Source: Neisseria meningitidis (lineage in GTDB: Bacteria > Pseudomonadota > Gammaproteobacteria > Burkholderiales > Neisseriaceae). From it: a stretch of 64,000 nt of DNA. The notes beneath the pieces are model-generated. The model did not search any database, had not been told where the DNA came from, and worked only from the letters and a program-made list of their open reading frames with translations. Position 1 is the stretch's first letter, and the number at the start of each line of letters is the position of its first letter. Of the stretch, positions 9,637 through 19,308 are shown one piece after another. The translations under genes were made by a program, and so were the position numbers. Location of the stretch: the NCBI GenBank assembly GCA_923184405.1, contig OV299793.1, positions 410,571-474,570 of the forward strand. The letters run 5' to 3'.

Positions 9637-11036
9637 TTAGTACATCGTCAACAAGCCGCTTACGCCTGCCGCTTGAGCTTGTTTTTTCACCCATTCCGCC
9701 CATACGACTACGGTTAAGGCACCTGCAACCATACCCGACAACGCGCCGTAGGCAGTGATGCGTTTCCACAATACGGACAGAATCACAACCGGGCCGAACG
9801 CCGCACCGAAACCTGCCCACGCATAAGACACCAGTCCCAATACTTTGCTGTTCGGATCGGAAGCAATCAGGATGGAAATCACGGCAATCGCCAAGACCAT
9901 CAGGCGGCCGACCCATACCAGTTCCGACTGTTGCGCGTTTTTACGCAAAAAGCCTTTGTAGAAGTCTTCGGTAATCGCGCTGGAGCAAACCAAAAGCTGG
10001 CAGGACAGGGTGGACATCACCGCCGCCAAAATCGCGCTCAAAATGATGCCGGCGATCCAAGGGTTGAACAGCAGGGTGGAAAGCGCGATGAAGATGCGTT
10101 CGTGGTTGCCGCTCATAGAAGAAACTTTGTCGGGATTTGCACCGAAATACGCAATGCCGAAATAACCGACCGCCACTGCGCCCGCAAGGCACAACGCCAT
10201 CCAAGTCATGCCGATGCGGCGTGCGGATACCAGCGATTTCGCGCTTTCGGCCGCCATAAAGCGCGCCAAAATGTGCGGCTGTCCGAAATAGCCCAAGCCC
10301 CATGCGGCGGTGGAAATGATGCTGATGACGGTCATATCAACAAACAGGCTGCCGCATTCTTTGCCCGTGCCTGCGGCGACGCTTTGAATCGCGGCAGACA
10401 TCTGTTCCGCGCCGCCCAAGCCCGGATAGACCATCACAAACGTTAAAATCAGGGCGAAAATCATCAAAGAAGCCTGCAGCGTATCCGTCCAGCTGACCGC
10501 CAAGAAGCCGCCCAAGAAGGTATAGGCGATGGTCGCGCCCGCGCCCAGCCACATTGCCTGATTGTAAGTCATACCTTCAAACAGGCTTTGGAACAGGGTT
10601 GCGCCCGCCACAATGCCCGAGGCGCAATAAATCGTGAAGAAGAACAGGATAATCAGTGCGGAAACCACTTTCATCAAGTGTCCGCCCGCGCCGAAGCGGT
10701 GGAAGAAATAATCCGGCAGCGTCAGCGCATTGTTGGCGTATTCGGTATGCACGCGCAGGCGGCCCGCCACCAAGAGCCAGTTGAAATACGCGCCGACCAA
10801 GAGGCCGATGGCAATCCAAGCCTCATTCAAACCGCTCAGGTAAATCGCGCCCGGCAGACCCATCAGCAGCCAGCCGGACATATCGGACGCGCCTGCCGAC
10901 ATCGCGGTAACAAACGGGCCTAGGCTGCGCCCGCCCAAAATATAATCGTCGAAATTGCGCGTAGAAAATAGGCGGCAAGCCCGATGAGAAGGACTGCAAC
11001 CGGATAGATTGCAAAAGTAATGTACATAGGATTCAT
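9637..11036 (-). CDS. putP: sodium/proline symporter
   Basis: PutP is an inner-membrane Na+/proline symporter of the SSS family and supplies substrate to PutA, encoded just downstream on the same strand. From 10938 an unbroken frame of 433 residues shows the SSS hallmarks: GGRSLGPFVTAMSAGASDMS, GWLLMGLPGAIYLSGLNE, WTDTLQASLMIFALILTFV and GIILSAILAAVMSTLSCQL, with about a dozen hydrophobic segments. The true N-terminus (MNPMYITFAIYPVAVLLIG) starts at 11036. It is joined to the rest by restoring one T missing from a T-run near 10970. Total length is about 466-500 residues, within the family range. Confidence 0.92.
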
Positions 11037-11518
11037 GTGCTATTCCTCGTCTAAAACTTCAGAATTACAGGCTTTGAAATTGCAAGCAACTTGCGCCTGA
11101 AATGTTTTTCTAATAAAAGTACAACGGAAAATCCGGATACCCGAAAGGGGGATTCGGATAAATTATCTTCAATCACAATAAGATATGTAATAAAACTATA
11201 TGAAATTGTAAATAATCCGTTTCAGCATAACCCAATTTCTGTTGTTTGCAAAGCACTTAATGGCTTAAAAAGCCGAGTTTGAAACGATGCGCGTCGGAAA
11301 AATCATTTAAAACAGCATATTGTTTTGTAGTGTCTTGTAATCAGGCGTTGCGCGGAATATGAAATCCGTTTTCAGGCGGCAGGTGTTTTGAGGTGTAATT
11401 TAGCAACCGCAAAGGAGGCGCGGTATGTTTTGCCGATTATCCGCCGCCCGTTTTCAGACGGCATTTTTCCTTATACAATAGCCGATTGAATTTGATATGT
11501 TCAGGAAGGATACAGATT
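11037..11518. other. intergenic region upstream of putP and ubiK
   Basis: This is the divergent region between putP (minus) and ubiK (plus), AT-rich near 11100-11230. It contains a strong Shine-Dalgarno (AAAGGAGG, 11411-11418) before a 19-codon frame starting at ATG 11425, which includes half of an uptake sequence pair (TTCAGACGGCAT). TATACAAT at 11472-11479 could be a -10 box for ubiK. I see nothing else. Confidence 0.4.
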
Positions 11519-11837
11519 ATGTTCGGCAAGCAGCTTTTGAGGAAGTCGGCTCGAAAATCAGCGAAACCATCGCCAACAGCCCTGCCAAAGATGTGGAAAA
11601 AATATTAAGGCGATGCTGGGCGGCGCGTTCAACCGTATGGATCCGGTTACGCGCGAAGAATTCGACATCCAGCAGCAGGTTTTAATCAAAACCCGTACCA
11701 AACTGGCGGCTTTGGAAGCGCGTTTGGCAAAACTCGAAGCCGCGCAAAATCCCGAACGGGCAGCATTGGAAGCGGCTGAAGCCGCTGCCGAAGAAGCCGT
11801 CGCCGAAATCAGGCAGCAAACCGAAGCTGGCGAATAA
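11519..11837 (+). CDS. ubiK: ubiquinone biosynthesis accessory factor UbiK (YqiC family)
   Basis: This is a short coiled-coil protein that helps the UbiJ-linked complex for aerobic ubiquinone synthesis. ATG 11519 gives MFGKQLFEEVGSKISETIAN after a T missing near 11536 is restored. A second missing A near 11600 restores VEKNIKAMLGGAFNRMDPVT. The family signature REEFDIQQQVLIKTRTKLAA and the coiled coil LEARLAKLEAAQNPERAAL follow, then an Ala/Glu-rich tail. Length is about 106 residues, as usual. It is followed by comM after a 13-base gap that includes GCCGTCTGAA. Confidence 0.85.
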
Positions 11838-11850
11838 GGCCGTCTGAAAT

Positions 11851-13344
11851 ATGTCGCTTGCCTTGGTTTACAGCCGCGCCTTGAGCGGTATGAATGCGCC
11901 GTTGGTCGAAGTGGAAGCCCACCTTGCCAACGGTCTGCCGCATTTCAACATCGTCGGGCTGCCCGATACGGAAGTCAAAGAAAGTCGCGACCGCGTCCGT
12001 GCCGCCATTATTCAAAGCGGTTTTGAATTCCCCGCCAAAAATCACCGTCAACCTCGCCCCCGCCGACCTGCCCAAAGAGTCGGGGCGTTTCGATTTGCCG
12101 ATTGCAATCGGCATCCTTGCCGCATCGGGGCAGGTTGCGCCCGAAAAACTGGCGGAATACGAGTTTGCGGGGAATTGGCACTGTCGGGGCTGTTGCGCCC
12201 CGTGCGCGGCGCGTTGGCGATGGCGTGGCAGGGTATGCAGGCAAAACGTGCATTTGTTTTGCCTGAAGAAAATGCAGGACAAGCCGCCGTGATGCGCGGC
12301 ATTACCGTTTACGGCGCGCGCTCTTTGGGCGAAGTCGCCGCCCATTTGAACGGCATCGAACCTTTGGCGCAAACCGAATGCCAAGTTCCTCAGATGCCGT
12401 TTGAACATGGCGGACAACCTGATTTGTGCGATGTGAAAGGTCAGCACACAGCGCGCCTTGCTTTGGAAATCGCTGCCGCAGGCGGACACAGCCTCTTGAT
12501 GATGGGTCCGCCGGGAACGGGCAAGTCTATGCTCTCCCAACGGCTGCCCGGCATCCTGCCGCCGCTGACCGAAGACGAATTGGTAGAAGTTTGGGCATTG
12601 CGTTCGCTCCTGCCCAACCACCAGCAACAACTCGACAGCAACCGTCCTTTCCGCAGTCCGCATCACAGCGCCAGCGCGGCGGCTATGGTCGGCGGCGGTT
12701 CCGACCCGCGTCCGGGCGAGATTTCATTGGCGCACCACGGCGTATTGTTTTTGGACGAGCTGCCCGAGTTCGACCGCAAAGTTTTGGAAGTTTTGCGCGA
12801 ACCGTTGGAAAACGGCGAAATCCACATTTCCCGCGCGGCGCGCCAAGCCGTCTATCCTGCCAAATTCCAACTTGTTGCCGCCATGAACCCCTGCCCGTGC
12901 GGTTATCTCGGGCATCCCGTCAAACCCTGCCGCTGCACGCCCGAAAGCGTCGCGCGTTACCGCAGCAAGATTTCCGGGCCGCTGCTCGACCGCATCGATT
13001 TGACCATCGAAGTCCCCAGCCTGTCCGCCGCCGAACTGATGCAGCAGGAAGCGGGCGAAAGCAGCGCGTCCGTTTTGGAACGCGTTATCGCCGCCCGCGA
13101 CAAACAATACGCACGGCAGGGCAAAGTCAACGCCGCTTTGAGCGTCAGCGAACTCGATTCCCAAGCCTGCATCCAAAAAGAAGCGCAGGAAGCATTGGGC
13201 GGCCTGCTGGAAAAACTCTCCCTTTCCGCCCGCAGCTTCCACCGCATCATGCGCGTGGCGCGTACATTGGCGGATTTGGCTGGCGACGAAGAAGTCGGCA
13301 GAAGCCACGTCATGAAAGCCATAGGTTTCCGTCGTGCTTTATAG
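11851..13344 (+). CDS. comM: ComM, MCM-like helicase for natural transformation
   Basis: ComM is a hexameric AAA+ helicase that drives branch migration when imported DNA recombines. The frame is open for 497 residues from ATG 11851 (MSLALVYSRALSGMNAPLVE). Seen motifs: LPDTEVKESRDRVRAAI, Walker A MMGPPGTGKSML, FRSPHHSASAAAMVGGG, Walker B GVLFLDELPEF, the cysteine cluster AAMNPCPCGYLGHP..CRC, and the arginine finger LLDRIDLTIEVP. Residues about 63-110 are out of frame: one A is lost from an A-run near 12036 and the frame is regained near 12165, so the family motif ITVNLAPADLPKESG is read only in another frame (near 12040-12090). It fits the DNA-uptake biology of this genus. Confidence 0.92.
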   Translation: MSLALVYSRALSGMNAPLVEVEAHLANGLPHFNIVGLPDTEVKESRDRVRAAIIQSGFEFPAKNHRQPRPRRPAQRVGAFRFADCNRHPCRIGAGCARKTGGIRVCGELALSGLLRPVRGALAMAWQGMQAKRAFVLPEENAGQAAVMRGITVYGARSLGEVAAHLNGIEPLAQTECQVPQMPFEHGGQPDLCDVKGQHTARLALEIAAAGGHSLLMMGPPGTGKSMLSQRLPGILPPLTEDELVEVWALRSLLPNHQQQLDSNRPFRSPHHSASAAAMVGGGSDPRPGEISLAHHGVLFLDELPEFDRKVLEVLREPLENGEIHISRAARQAVYPAKFQLVAAMNPCPCGYLGHPVKPCRCTPESVARYRSKISGPLLDRIDLTIEVPSLSAAELMQQEAGESSASVLERVIAARDKQYARQGKVNAALSVSELDSQACIQKEAQEALGGLLEKLSLSARSFHRIMRVARTLADLAGDEEVGRSHVMKAIGFRRAL

Positions 13345-13449
13345 GAATGGGAATGGAAGCAGGTTTTGCCCAAATATGGCGATATTGTTAGAATATCCGC
13401 CCGTAAGCAAACGGCGTTAATGCCGTCTGAAACACATTAAGGTATGTTT

Positions 13450-14294
13450 ATGAACAAATTTTCCCAATCCGGAAAAGGTCTGTCCGGTTTTTTCTTCGGT
13501 TTGATACTGGCGACGGTCATTATTGCCGGTATTTTGTTTTATCTGAACCAGAGCGGTCAAAATGCGTTCAAAATCCCGGTTCCGTCGAAGCAGCCTGCAG
13601 AAACGGAAATCCTGAAACCGAAAACCAGCCTAAGGAAGACATCCAACCTGAACCTGCTGATCAAAACGCCTTGTCCGAACCGGATGCTGCGACAGAGGCA
13701 GAGCAGTCGGATGCGGAAAAAGCTGCCGATAAAGCCGACGAGGTTGAAGAAAAGGCGGGCGAGCCGGAGCGGGAAAAGTCGGACGGACAGGCAGTGCGTA
13801 AGAAAGCGCTGACGGAAGAGCGTGAACAAACCGTCAGAGAAAAAGCGCAGAAGAAAGATGCCGAAACGGTTAAAAAACAAGCGGTAAAACCGTCTAAAGA
13901 AACAGAGAAAAAAGCTCCAAAAGAAGAGAAAAAGGCGGAAAAGGAAAAAGTTGCACCCAAACCGACCCCGGAACAAATCCTCAACAGCGGCAGCATCGAA
14001 AAAGCGCGCAGTGCCGCCGCCAAAGAAGTGCAGAAAATGAAAACGTCCGACAAGGCGGAAGCAACGCATTATCTGCAAATGGGCGCGTATGCCGACCGCC
14101 GGAGCGCGGAAGGGCAGCGTGCCAAACTGGCAATCTTGGGCATATCTTCCAAGGTGGTCGGCTATCAGGCGGGACATAAAACGCTTTACCGGGTGCAAAG
14201 CGGCAATATGTCTGCCGATGCGGTGAAAAAAATGCAGGACGAGTTGAAAAAACATGAAGTCGCCAGCCTGATCCGTTCTATCGAAAGTAAATAA
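13450..14294 (+). CDS. SPOR-domain membrane protein (FtsN-like)
   Basis: The start is ATG 13450, seven bases after AAGG; an upstream in-frame ATG at 13444 is less well placed. A single N-terminal membrane helix (LSGFFFGLILATVIIAGILF) is followed by a long, charged, Lys/Glu/Ala-rich linker (about 13640-13970). A C-terminal SPOR domain reads THYLQMGAYADRRSAEGQRA, KLAILGISSKVVGYQAGHK and LYRVQSGNMSADAVKKMQ. SPOR domains bind denuded peptidoglycan at the septum, so a divisome role like FtsN is likely. One A is missing near 13621 (AAAAACC became AAAACC), which splits the frame. The stop at 14292-14294 is 2 bases from dsbA, so the two are probably cotranscribed. Confidence 0.8.
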
Positions 14295-14296
14295 TT

Positions 14297-14940
14297 ATGA
14301 AGCTCAAACATCTGTTGCCGCTGCTGCTGTCGGCAGTGTTGTCCGCGCAGGCATATGCCCTGACGGAAAGGGAAGACTATCTTGTGTTGGATAAACCCAT
14401 TCCTCAAAAACAGTCGGGCAAAATTGAGGTTTTGGAATTTTTCGGCTATTTCTGCGTACATTGCCATCATTTCGATCCTTTGTTATTGAAATTGGGCAAG
14501 GCATTGCCGTCTGATGCCTATTTAAGGACGGAGCACGTGGTCTGGCAGCCTGAAATGCTCGGTCCGGCCAGAATGGCTGCTGCGGTCAAGCTGTCAGGTT
14601 TGAAATATCAGGCAAACCCTGCCGTGTTTAAAGCAGTTTACGAACAAAAAATCCGCTTGGAAAACAGGTCGGTTGCCGAAAAATGGGCTTTGTCTCAAAA
14701 GGCTTTGACGGCAAAAAACTGATGCGCGCCTACGACTCTCCTGCGGCAGCGGCTGCTGCATCAAAAATGCAGCAATTGACGGAACAGTACCGCATCGACA
14801 GTACGCCGACCGTTGTCGTCGGCGGAAAATACCGCGTTATCTTCAATAATGGCTTTGACGGCGGTGTTCATACGATTAAAGAATTGGTTGCCAAAGTCAG
14901 GGAAGAACGCAAGCGTCAGACCCCTGCTGTACAGAAATAG
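14297..14940 (+). CDS. dsbA: thiol:disulfide interchange protein DsbA
   Basis: This is a periplasmic oxidase that introduces disulfides. The signal peptide [21 protein letters not shown] is cleaved after AYA and lacks a lipobox cysteine, so the product is soluble. The thioredoxin fold follows with [18 protein letters not shown], giving the active site CVHC, and the cis-Pro loop [16 protein letters not shown]. One A missing from an A-run near 14697 splits the frame ([20 protein letters not shown] is restored). Meningococcus has three dsbA genes; the lack of a lipobox and the position upstream of uppP suit the non-lipidated one (dsbA3). About 214 residues. Confidence 0.9.
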
Positions 14941-14972
14941 CCGAACTCCCGTATCCGAAAGAAGCGCAAGCA

Positions 14973-15794
14973 ATGGATTTTCTGATTGTCCTGAAAGCCC
15001 TGATGATGGGCTTGGTAGAAGGTTTTACCGAATTTTTACCGATTTCCAGCACCGGACATTTGATTGTGTTCGGCAATCTGATTGATTTTCACAGCAATCA
15101 CAAGGTTTTTGAAATTACCATCCAGCTCGGTGCGGTTTTGGCGGTAGTGTTTGAATACCAGCAGCGTTTCAGCAATGTGTTGCATGGCGTGGGAAAAGAC
15201 CGGAAAGCCAACCGTTTCGTCCTTAATCTTGCCATTGCTTTTATACCTGCCGCCGTGATGGGGCTGTTGTTCGGCAAACAAATCAAAGAGTATCTGTTTA
15301 ATCCCTTGAGTGTTGCAGTCATGCTGGTTTTGGGCGGTTTTTTTATTTTGTGGGTGGAGAAACGCCAAAGCCGGGCAGAGCCTAAAATTGTCGATGTTGA
15401 TGCATTGCGTCCGATTGATGCGTTGATGATCGGCGTTGCCCAAGTGTTTGCACTGGTTCCGGGTACGTCCCGTTCGGGCAGTACGATTATGGGCGGGATG
15501 CTTTGGGGAATCGAGCGGAAAACGGCAACGGAGTTTTCATTTTTCTTGGCCGTTCCGATGATGGTTGCAGCAACGGCTTATGATGTCCTGAAGCATTACC
15601 GGTTTTTCACCCTGCATGATGTCGGTTTGATTCTGATTGGCTTTGTTGCCGCTTTTGTTTCCGGTTTGGTGGCGGTAAAAGCGTTGCTGAAGTTTGTTTC
15701 CAAGAAAAATTATATCCCTTTTGCCTATTACCGCATTGTTTTTGGCATTGCCATCATTATATTGTGGCTGTCAGGCTGGATAAGTTGGGAATGA
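14973..15794 (+). CDS. uppP: undecaprenyl-diphosphatase
   Basis: This inner-membrane phosphatase recycles C55-PP to C55-P, the lipid carrier for peptidoglycan and surface glycans; overproduction gives bacitracin resistance. The frame is unbroken, 273 residues, the usual size. Both active-site signatures are intact: [20 protein letters not shown] near residues 10-35 and [17 protein letters not shown] near 165-185, plus multiple hydrophobic helices. It is one of the few undamaged genes here. A strong hairpin terminator follows directly. Confidence 0.97.
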   Translation: MDFLIVLKALMMGLVEGFTEFLPISSTGHLIVFGNLIDFHSNHKVFEITIQLGAVLAVVFEYQQRFSNVLHGVGKDRKANRFVLNLAIAFIPAAVMGLLFGKQIKEYLFNPLSVAVMLVLGGFFILWVEKRQSRAEPKIVDVDALRPIDALMIGVAQVFALVPGTSRSGSTIMGGMLWGIERKTATEFSFFLAVPMMVAATAYDVLKHYRFFTLHDVGLILIGFVAAFVSGLVAVKALLKFVSKKNYIPFAYYRIVFGIAIIILWLSGWISWE

Positions 15795-15800
15795 AACCAT

Positions 15801-15845
15801 AAACCCGACCTGAAGACATTATTCGGGTCGGGTTTGTTTGACGGG
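15801..15845 (+). terminator. rho-independent terminator after uppP
   Basis: AAACCCGACC at 15801-15810 pairs with GGTCGGGTTT at 15836-15845 (10-bp perfect stem), only 6 bases after the uppP stop. It contains no uptake sequence. Confidence 0.85.
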
Positions 15846-15849
15846 CTGA

Positions 15850-15954
15850 TATAGTGAATTAACAAAAATCAGGACAAGGCGACGAAGCCGCAGACAGTAC
15901 AGATAGACTGCAAGGCGAGCCAACGCTGTACAAGTTTAAATTTAATTCACTATA
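15850..15954. repeat. Correia element (short form)
   Basis: The ends TATAGTGAATTAACAAAAA and TTTAATTCACTATA bracket the usual core. It is 105 bases long and uses the GAATTA end variant at both sides. It sits between uppP and the tRNA pair. Confidence 0.9.
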
Positions 15955-16044
15955 AAATCAGGACAGGCGGGGCGATAGGTTTAAAGTCGATTGCCTGTTT
16001 TGAAGGCAGTGGTTTGTTCTTTATTTCCCGGCAATCAGGCAATA

Positions 16045-16081
16045 AAAAAGCACATACCTTTTTACGGTCTGTGCTTTTTTA
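16045..16081 (-). terminator. terminator of the tRNA operon
   Basis: On the minus strand AAAAAAGCACAGACC pairs with GGTATGTGCTTTTTT (one mismatch), ending in a T-run, 6 bases beyond the tRNA-Ala gene. It is a clean factor-independent terminator. Confidence 0.85.
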
Positions 16082-16086
16082 TCCAG

Positions 16087-16159
<73 letters not shown>

Positions 16160-16165
16160 AAAATT

Positions 16166-16242
16166 TGGTGGCGAATCAGGGACTCGAAACCCGGACACAA
16201 GGATTATGATTCCTCTGCTCTAACCGACTGAGCTAATTCGCC
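16166..16242 (-). tRNA. tRNA-Met (anticodon CAT)
   Basis: The minus strand reads GGCGAATTAGCTCAGTCGG, anticodon loop with CAT (GAATCATAATCC), T arm and GATTCGCC with encoded CCA, 77 bases. CAT could also be the lysidine-modified isoleucine tRNA; sequence alone does not settle it, but elongator methionine is the usual call. The T loop starts TTTCGAG instead of GTTCGAG, which breaks the conserved G53-C61 pair and is probably a base error. It is 6 bases upstream of tRNA-Ala on the transcript. Confidence 0.9.
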
Positions 16243-16258
16243 GTTTCGTGAAGACGCT

Positions 16259-16285
16259 ATTATATGTTTTTCTGTTTTTTGACAA
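16259..16285 (-). promoter_or_regulatory. probable tRNA operon promoter
   Basis: On the minus strand TTGTCA is separated by 15 bases from a perfect TATAAT, which lies 16 bases before the tRNA-Met gene and is followed by a GC-containing stretch (AGCGTC). The spacer is two bases short of ideal; a missing A in the A-run between the boxes would account for part of this. Confidence 0.5.
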
Positions 16286-16337
16286 GCCGTATTTTCTAAT
16301 TTTGAATTAGTTGACTGTTTTTAAATGTTAAAAAGTT

Positions 16338-16367
16338 TATGTCGTCTGAAGCGGATTCAGGCGGCAT
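16338..16367 (-). terminator. imperfect uptake-sequence pair downstream of the MidA-like gene
   Basis: ATGTCGTCTGAAGC faces GATTCAGGCGGCAT just beyond the methyltransferase stop on the minus strand. Each arm has one change from the consensus uptake sequence, but the hairpin can form. Confidence 0.5.
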
Positions 16368-16372
16368 GAGGG

Positions 16373-17521
16373 TTAGAGTTTGTGGCAGATGTCGCCGAAG
16401 CGGAATCCTGCCCAGTCGACGCCGATATTTTTACCGAATGCGATGACTTTAAACAATTCTCCCATTTCATGCTGGTCAATCAGTTTCTGAACGGCAGCAG
16501 CTTCACGGATGTAGGCGGGCGAGTCTGTTTTCCCACTCTGTGCCAACAGCTCGGTTATGCCCATGTTCAATAACAAATGGGACTGGGGCAGATAACCTAT
16601 CAAATCCAGTCCTGCATCCGTACTGGCTTGGGCAATGTCGGTAAAGTTGACATGCGCGGTCAGGTCGGCCAACCCGATGAAGTCAAAAGGATTGTGGATA
16701 ACGTGATGTCGGTAGTGTCCGATCAGAGTACCTTGATTGCGTTGAGGGTGGTAATACTGCGCTGCATCAAAACCGTAGTCGATGAATATCATACCTCCGC
16801 GTTCAAGCCTTGAGGCAAGGGTGCGGATAAAGGCATATTGTTGCGGATGTAGTCCGCTGGTGTAGGGATAATCTGTTTGAGGAAAATAGAGGGAAGCCAA
16901 GGCAGATAGCTGTAAGTCGTGCAGCGGTCGTGCCGAATAGGTAAAACGGTCATTATCTAGGCAAACGCCGACATGCTCGAATGAGCTGCCTTCATGTTTA
17001 CGGACGATTTCGACAGGCATGGCATCGAGTACTTCGCTGCCGATGATGATGCCGTCAAACGCTTCGGGAAGTGCGGTCAAGTGGACAACTTTTTGAGATG
17101 CTTCCGGTGCGCGTGCTTGAATCAGGTTTTTCTGACGTGCTGCCAGCTCCGGCGATATTTCAATAATATAGTAACGGCTGATGCCGTCCGAAATGCTGCC
17201 CAACAAATCGGCGGCAAGCTGTCCGGTTCCCGCGCCGAATTCATAGATATTGCCCGCCGTTTGGGATAGAAGTTCTTGAAGTTGGCGTGCCAGTGTCTGT
17301 GCAAACAGAGAGGTGAGGGTCGGTGCGGTAATAAAATCCCCGGTATTGCCGATTTTATGGCTGCCGCTTATGTAGTAGCCGTATTGCGGAGCGTATAAAA
17401 CCAATTCCATAAAACGTGAAAATGGAATCCAGTTGCTGTGTTTGCCGATTTTTTCGGCAATGAGGGTTTGCAGTTAGAGCGAGAATTGCCATGCTTCGGG
17501 AGAGGGGATGGGGAGGGGCAT
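16373..17521 (-). CDS. MidA/NDUFAF7-family SAM-dependent methyltransferase
   Basis: The family includes the mitochondrial arginine methyltransferase NDUFAF7 that acts on a complex I subunit; the bacterial substrate is not established. The C-terminal 345 residues from 17410 are unbroken: VLYAPQYGYYISGSHKIGNT, FITAPTLTSLFAQTLARQL, SAM-binding YEFGAGTGQLAADLL, GIIIGSEVLDAMPVEI and GGMIFIDYGFDAAQYYHPQR. The real start is ATG 17519-17521 (MPLPIPSPEAWQFSLQ). The codon at residue 16 reads TAA where CAA is expected (17474-17476 on the plus strand), the only defect. With it repaired the protein has 382 residues, normal for the family. The gene runs opposite to the dcw cluster. Confidence 0.88.
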
Positions 17522-17765
17522 GATAAGTGTTAGCTTGTGTAAATTTATTGGATTTCCTGACATATTACACGTTGGTACGGGTGCTGTCATGGCTTTATCT
17601 TAATACTATATATTGTGTTTATATTATTAAATTAATCATATATAGTTGTTTATTGGTTCGATTATTCTGTACCGCACCCGCCGTGCCGTTGTCGTCATTT
17701 TTTATCTTATTGCTTTTAAAAGGAATAAAAATTTCAGATATGTTAATGAGTTTTCATGCCCTGAT

Positions 17766-17794
17766 TTGACCGAGTGTTTAAAATTTCTTATAGT
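17766..17794 (+). promoter_or_regulatory. sigma-70 promoter of the dcw cluster (mraZ promoter)
   Basis: TTGACC at 17766-17771 and TATAGT at 17789-17794 are separated by 17 bases, a near-consensus promoter about 75 bases before the mraZ start. It is the obvious entry point for transcription of mraZ to the mur/fts genes. Confidence 0.75.
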
Positions 17795-17803
17795 GTCGAT
17801 TGG

Positions 17804-17828
17804 TGGGGAATTGTAGGGCAAAGTGTCT
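17804..17828 (+). promoter_or_regulatory. putative MraZ operator (three 5-mers at 10-base spacing)
   Basis: TGGGG (17804-17808), TAGGG (17814-17818) and TGTCT (17824-17828) repeat every 10 bases, just after the -10 box. In E. coli MraZ binds TGGGN direct repeats with 5-base spacers near its own promoter and represses the cluster. The first two repeats fit well; the third is weak. Confidence 0.5.
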
Positions 17829-17868
17829 CTTTTACCCTTGTGATTTTGATTTCGGCTTGGGACATGTC

Positions 17869-18323
17869 ATGTTCGGCGGCGCACACGAATTAAGCATCGA
17901 CAGTAAGGGGCGGTTGGCTGTTCCTGCCAAATTCCGTGACATTCTGTCGCGCCTCTATACGCCTGCCGTAGTGGTAACGCTCGAGTCGAAACACAAGCTG
18001 TTGATGTACCCTGTTGCGGAGTGGGAAAAGGTTGCGGCGCAACTTTTAAACTTAAAAGTGGCGGATAACCCTGTTTTGCGGCGGTTTCAAAATCTTTTGC
18101 TGCATAACGCGGAAATTTTGAATGGGACAGCGCCTACCGGGTGCTGCTTCCTGCCGGACTGAGGAAAAGGGTGGATTTCGACCGTGAAGTCGTTTTGGTC
18201 GATCGTGCCAACCGTTTGGAGCTTTGGGGTCGCGAGCAGTGGGAGGCTGAGATGGTTCAGGCTTTGGATGACGATCCTGACGAACTTGCCTTCCAGTTGG
18301 GTCAGACGGATTTGCAATTGTGA
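17869..18323 (+). CDS. mraZ: MraZ transcriptional regulator
   Basis: MraZ is the first gene of the dcw cluster, a dodecameric AbrB-fold DNA-binding protein that represses the cluster. ATG 17869 gives [20 protein letters not shown], the first SpoVT/AbrB-like half. The second half shows [20 protein letters not shown] and [20 protein letters not shown]. One G missing near 18119 (TTG GAA TGG became TTG AAT GGG) breaks the frame; restored length is 151 residues as in other neisseriae. The stop TGA overlaps the GTG start of rsmH (18320), typical translational coupling. Confidence 0.93.
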
Positions 18324-19308
18324 GTGGAGCAGAAAGTTACCGGCATATCACGGTCTTGCTGAATGAGGCGGTGGATGCGCTTGCCGTGCGCGAAGACGGT
18401 GTCTATGTGGACGGTACGTTCGGCAGGGGAGGGCATTCCCGGCTGATTTTGTCGCGTTTGAGCGATGCGGGGCGGTTGATTGTTTTCGACAAAGACCCGC
18501 AGGCGATTGCTGTGGCAGAAGAGCTGGCGCGTTCGGACAAACGGGTCGGTGTCGTGCATGGCGGTTTTGCTTCGTTTCAGGCGGCATTGACGGTTTGGGC
18601 ATCGGCAAGGTGGACGGTGCGCTGTTTCGATTTGGGATTTCGTCTCCGCAAATCGACGACGGCAGCCGCGGCTTCAGCCTAAGCTTCGATGCCCCTTTAA
18701 ATATACGAATGGATACGACGCGCGGTATGTCTGCCGCAGATGGATAGCGGTTGCGTCGGAACAGGATTTGCACGAGGTAACTACAACAATTATGGTGAAG
18801 AGCGGTTTAGCCGCCGCATTGCGCGCTAAACATTGCTGCGCAACGGGCGGAAAGTCCAATCGACAACAACTCCGGCAAGCTGGCGCAGATCGTGGAACAA
18901 AACGTCCGTACTGCGCGAGCGGGGGCAGGATCCTCTGCGACGCGCACCTTCTCAGGCGGTCCGCATCTTTATTAACCGCGAGCTTGGAAGAAGTAGCGTA
19001 TTGCCGCAGGTCATGCGTCGTCCGAAAGAGTGGCGATGGTCGGCGGCCATCGCTTTCCATCCGTTGGAAGACCGCATTGTGAAGCAGTTTGTCAAAAACA
19101 TTCGCAACACGCGCCCCTGCCGCGCTGGGCGGCGGTCAGGGAAGCGGATTTGCCCGAGCTGCCCCTGAAAATCGTGGGCAGGCATTGTGCCGGGTGAGGC
19201 GGAAATTGCCGCCAATCCGAGGGCGAGAAGTGCGGTTTTGCGAGTGGCGGAGAGGACTGCCGATCCGATACCGGAACAATCACAGAGAAAACGTCTGAAT
19301 GGCAATGA
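18320..19308 (+). CDS. rsmH: 16S rRNA (cytosine1402-N4)-methyltransferase
   Basis: RsmH (MraW) methylates C1402 in the ribosomal P site. The GTG start at 18320 overlaps the mraZ stop. Pieces: [20 protein letters not shown], the SAM site [74 protein letters not shown] and [14 protein letters not shown]. At least six indels plus substitutions break it, the last being one A missing from an A-run near 19288. Restored, it ends in TSEWQ* at 19306-19308, overlapping the ftsL start by 10 bases. Confidence 0.88.

Noticed and set aside
13557..14255. 232-residue minus-strand frame, very rich in Phe, Leu and Arg
   Set aside because: It is the mirror of the Lys/Glu-rich linker of the SPOR-domain gene (Lys and Glu codons reverse to Phe/Leu). 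It has no start signal of its own.
17527..17769. 80-residue hydrophobic frame before mraZ
   Set aside because: It is AT-rich promoter-region sequence; the frame has no ribosome site and ends at the -35 box of the mraZ promoter.
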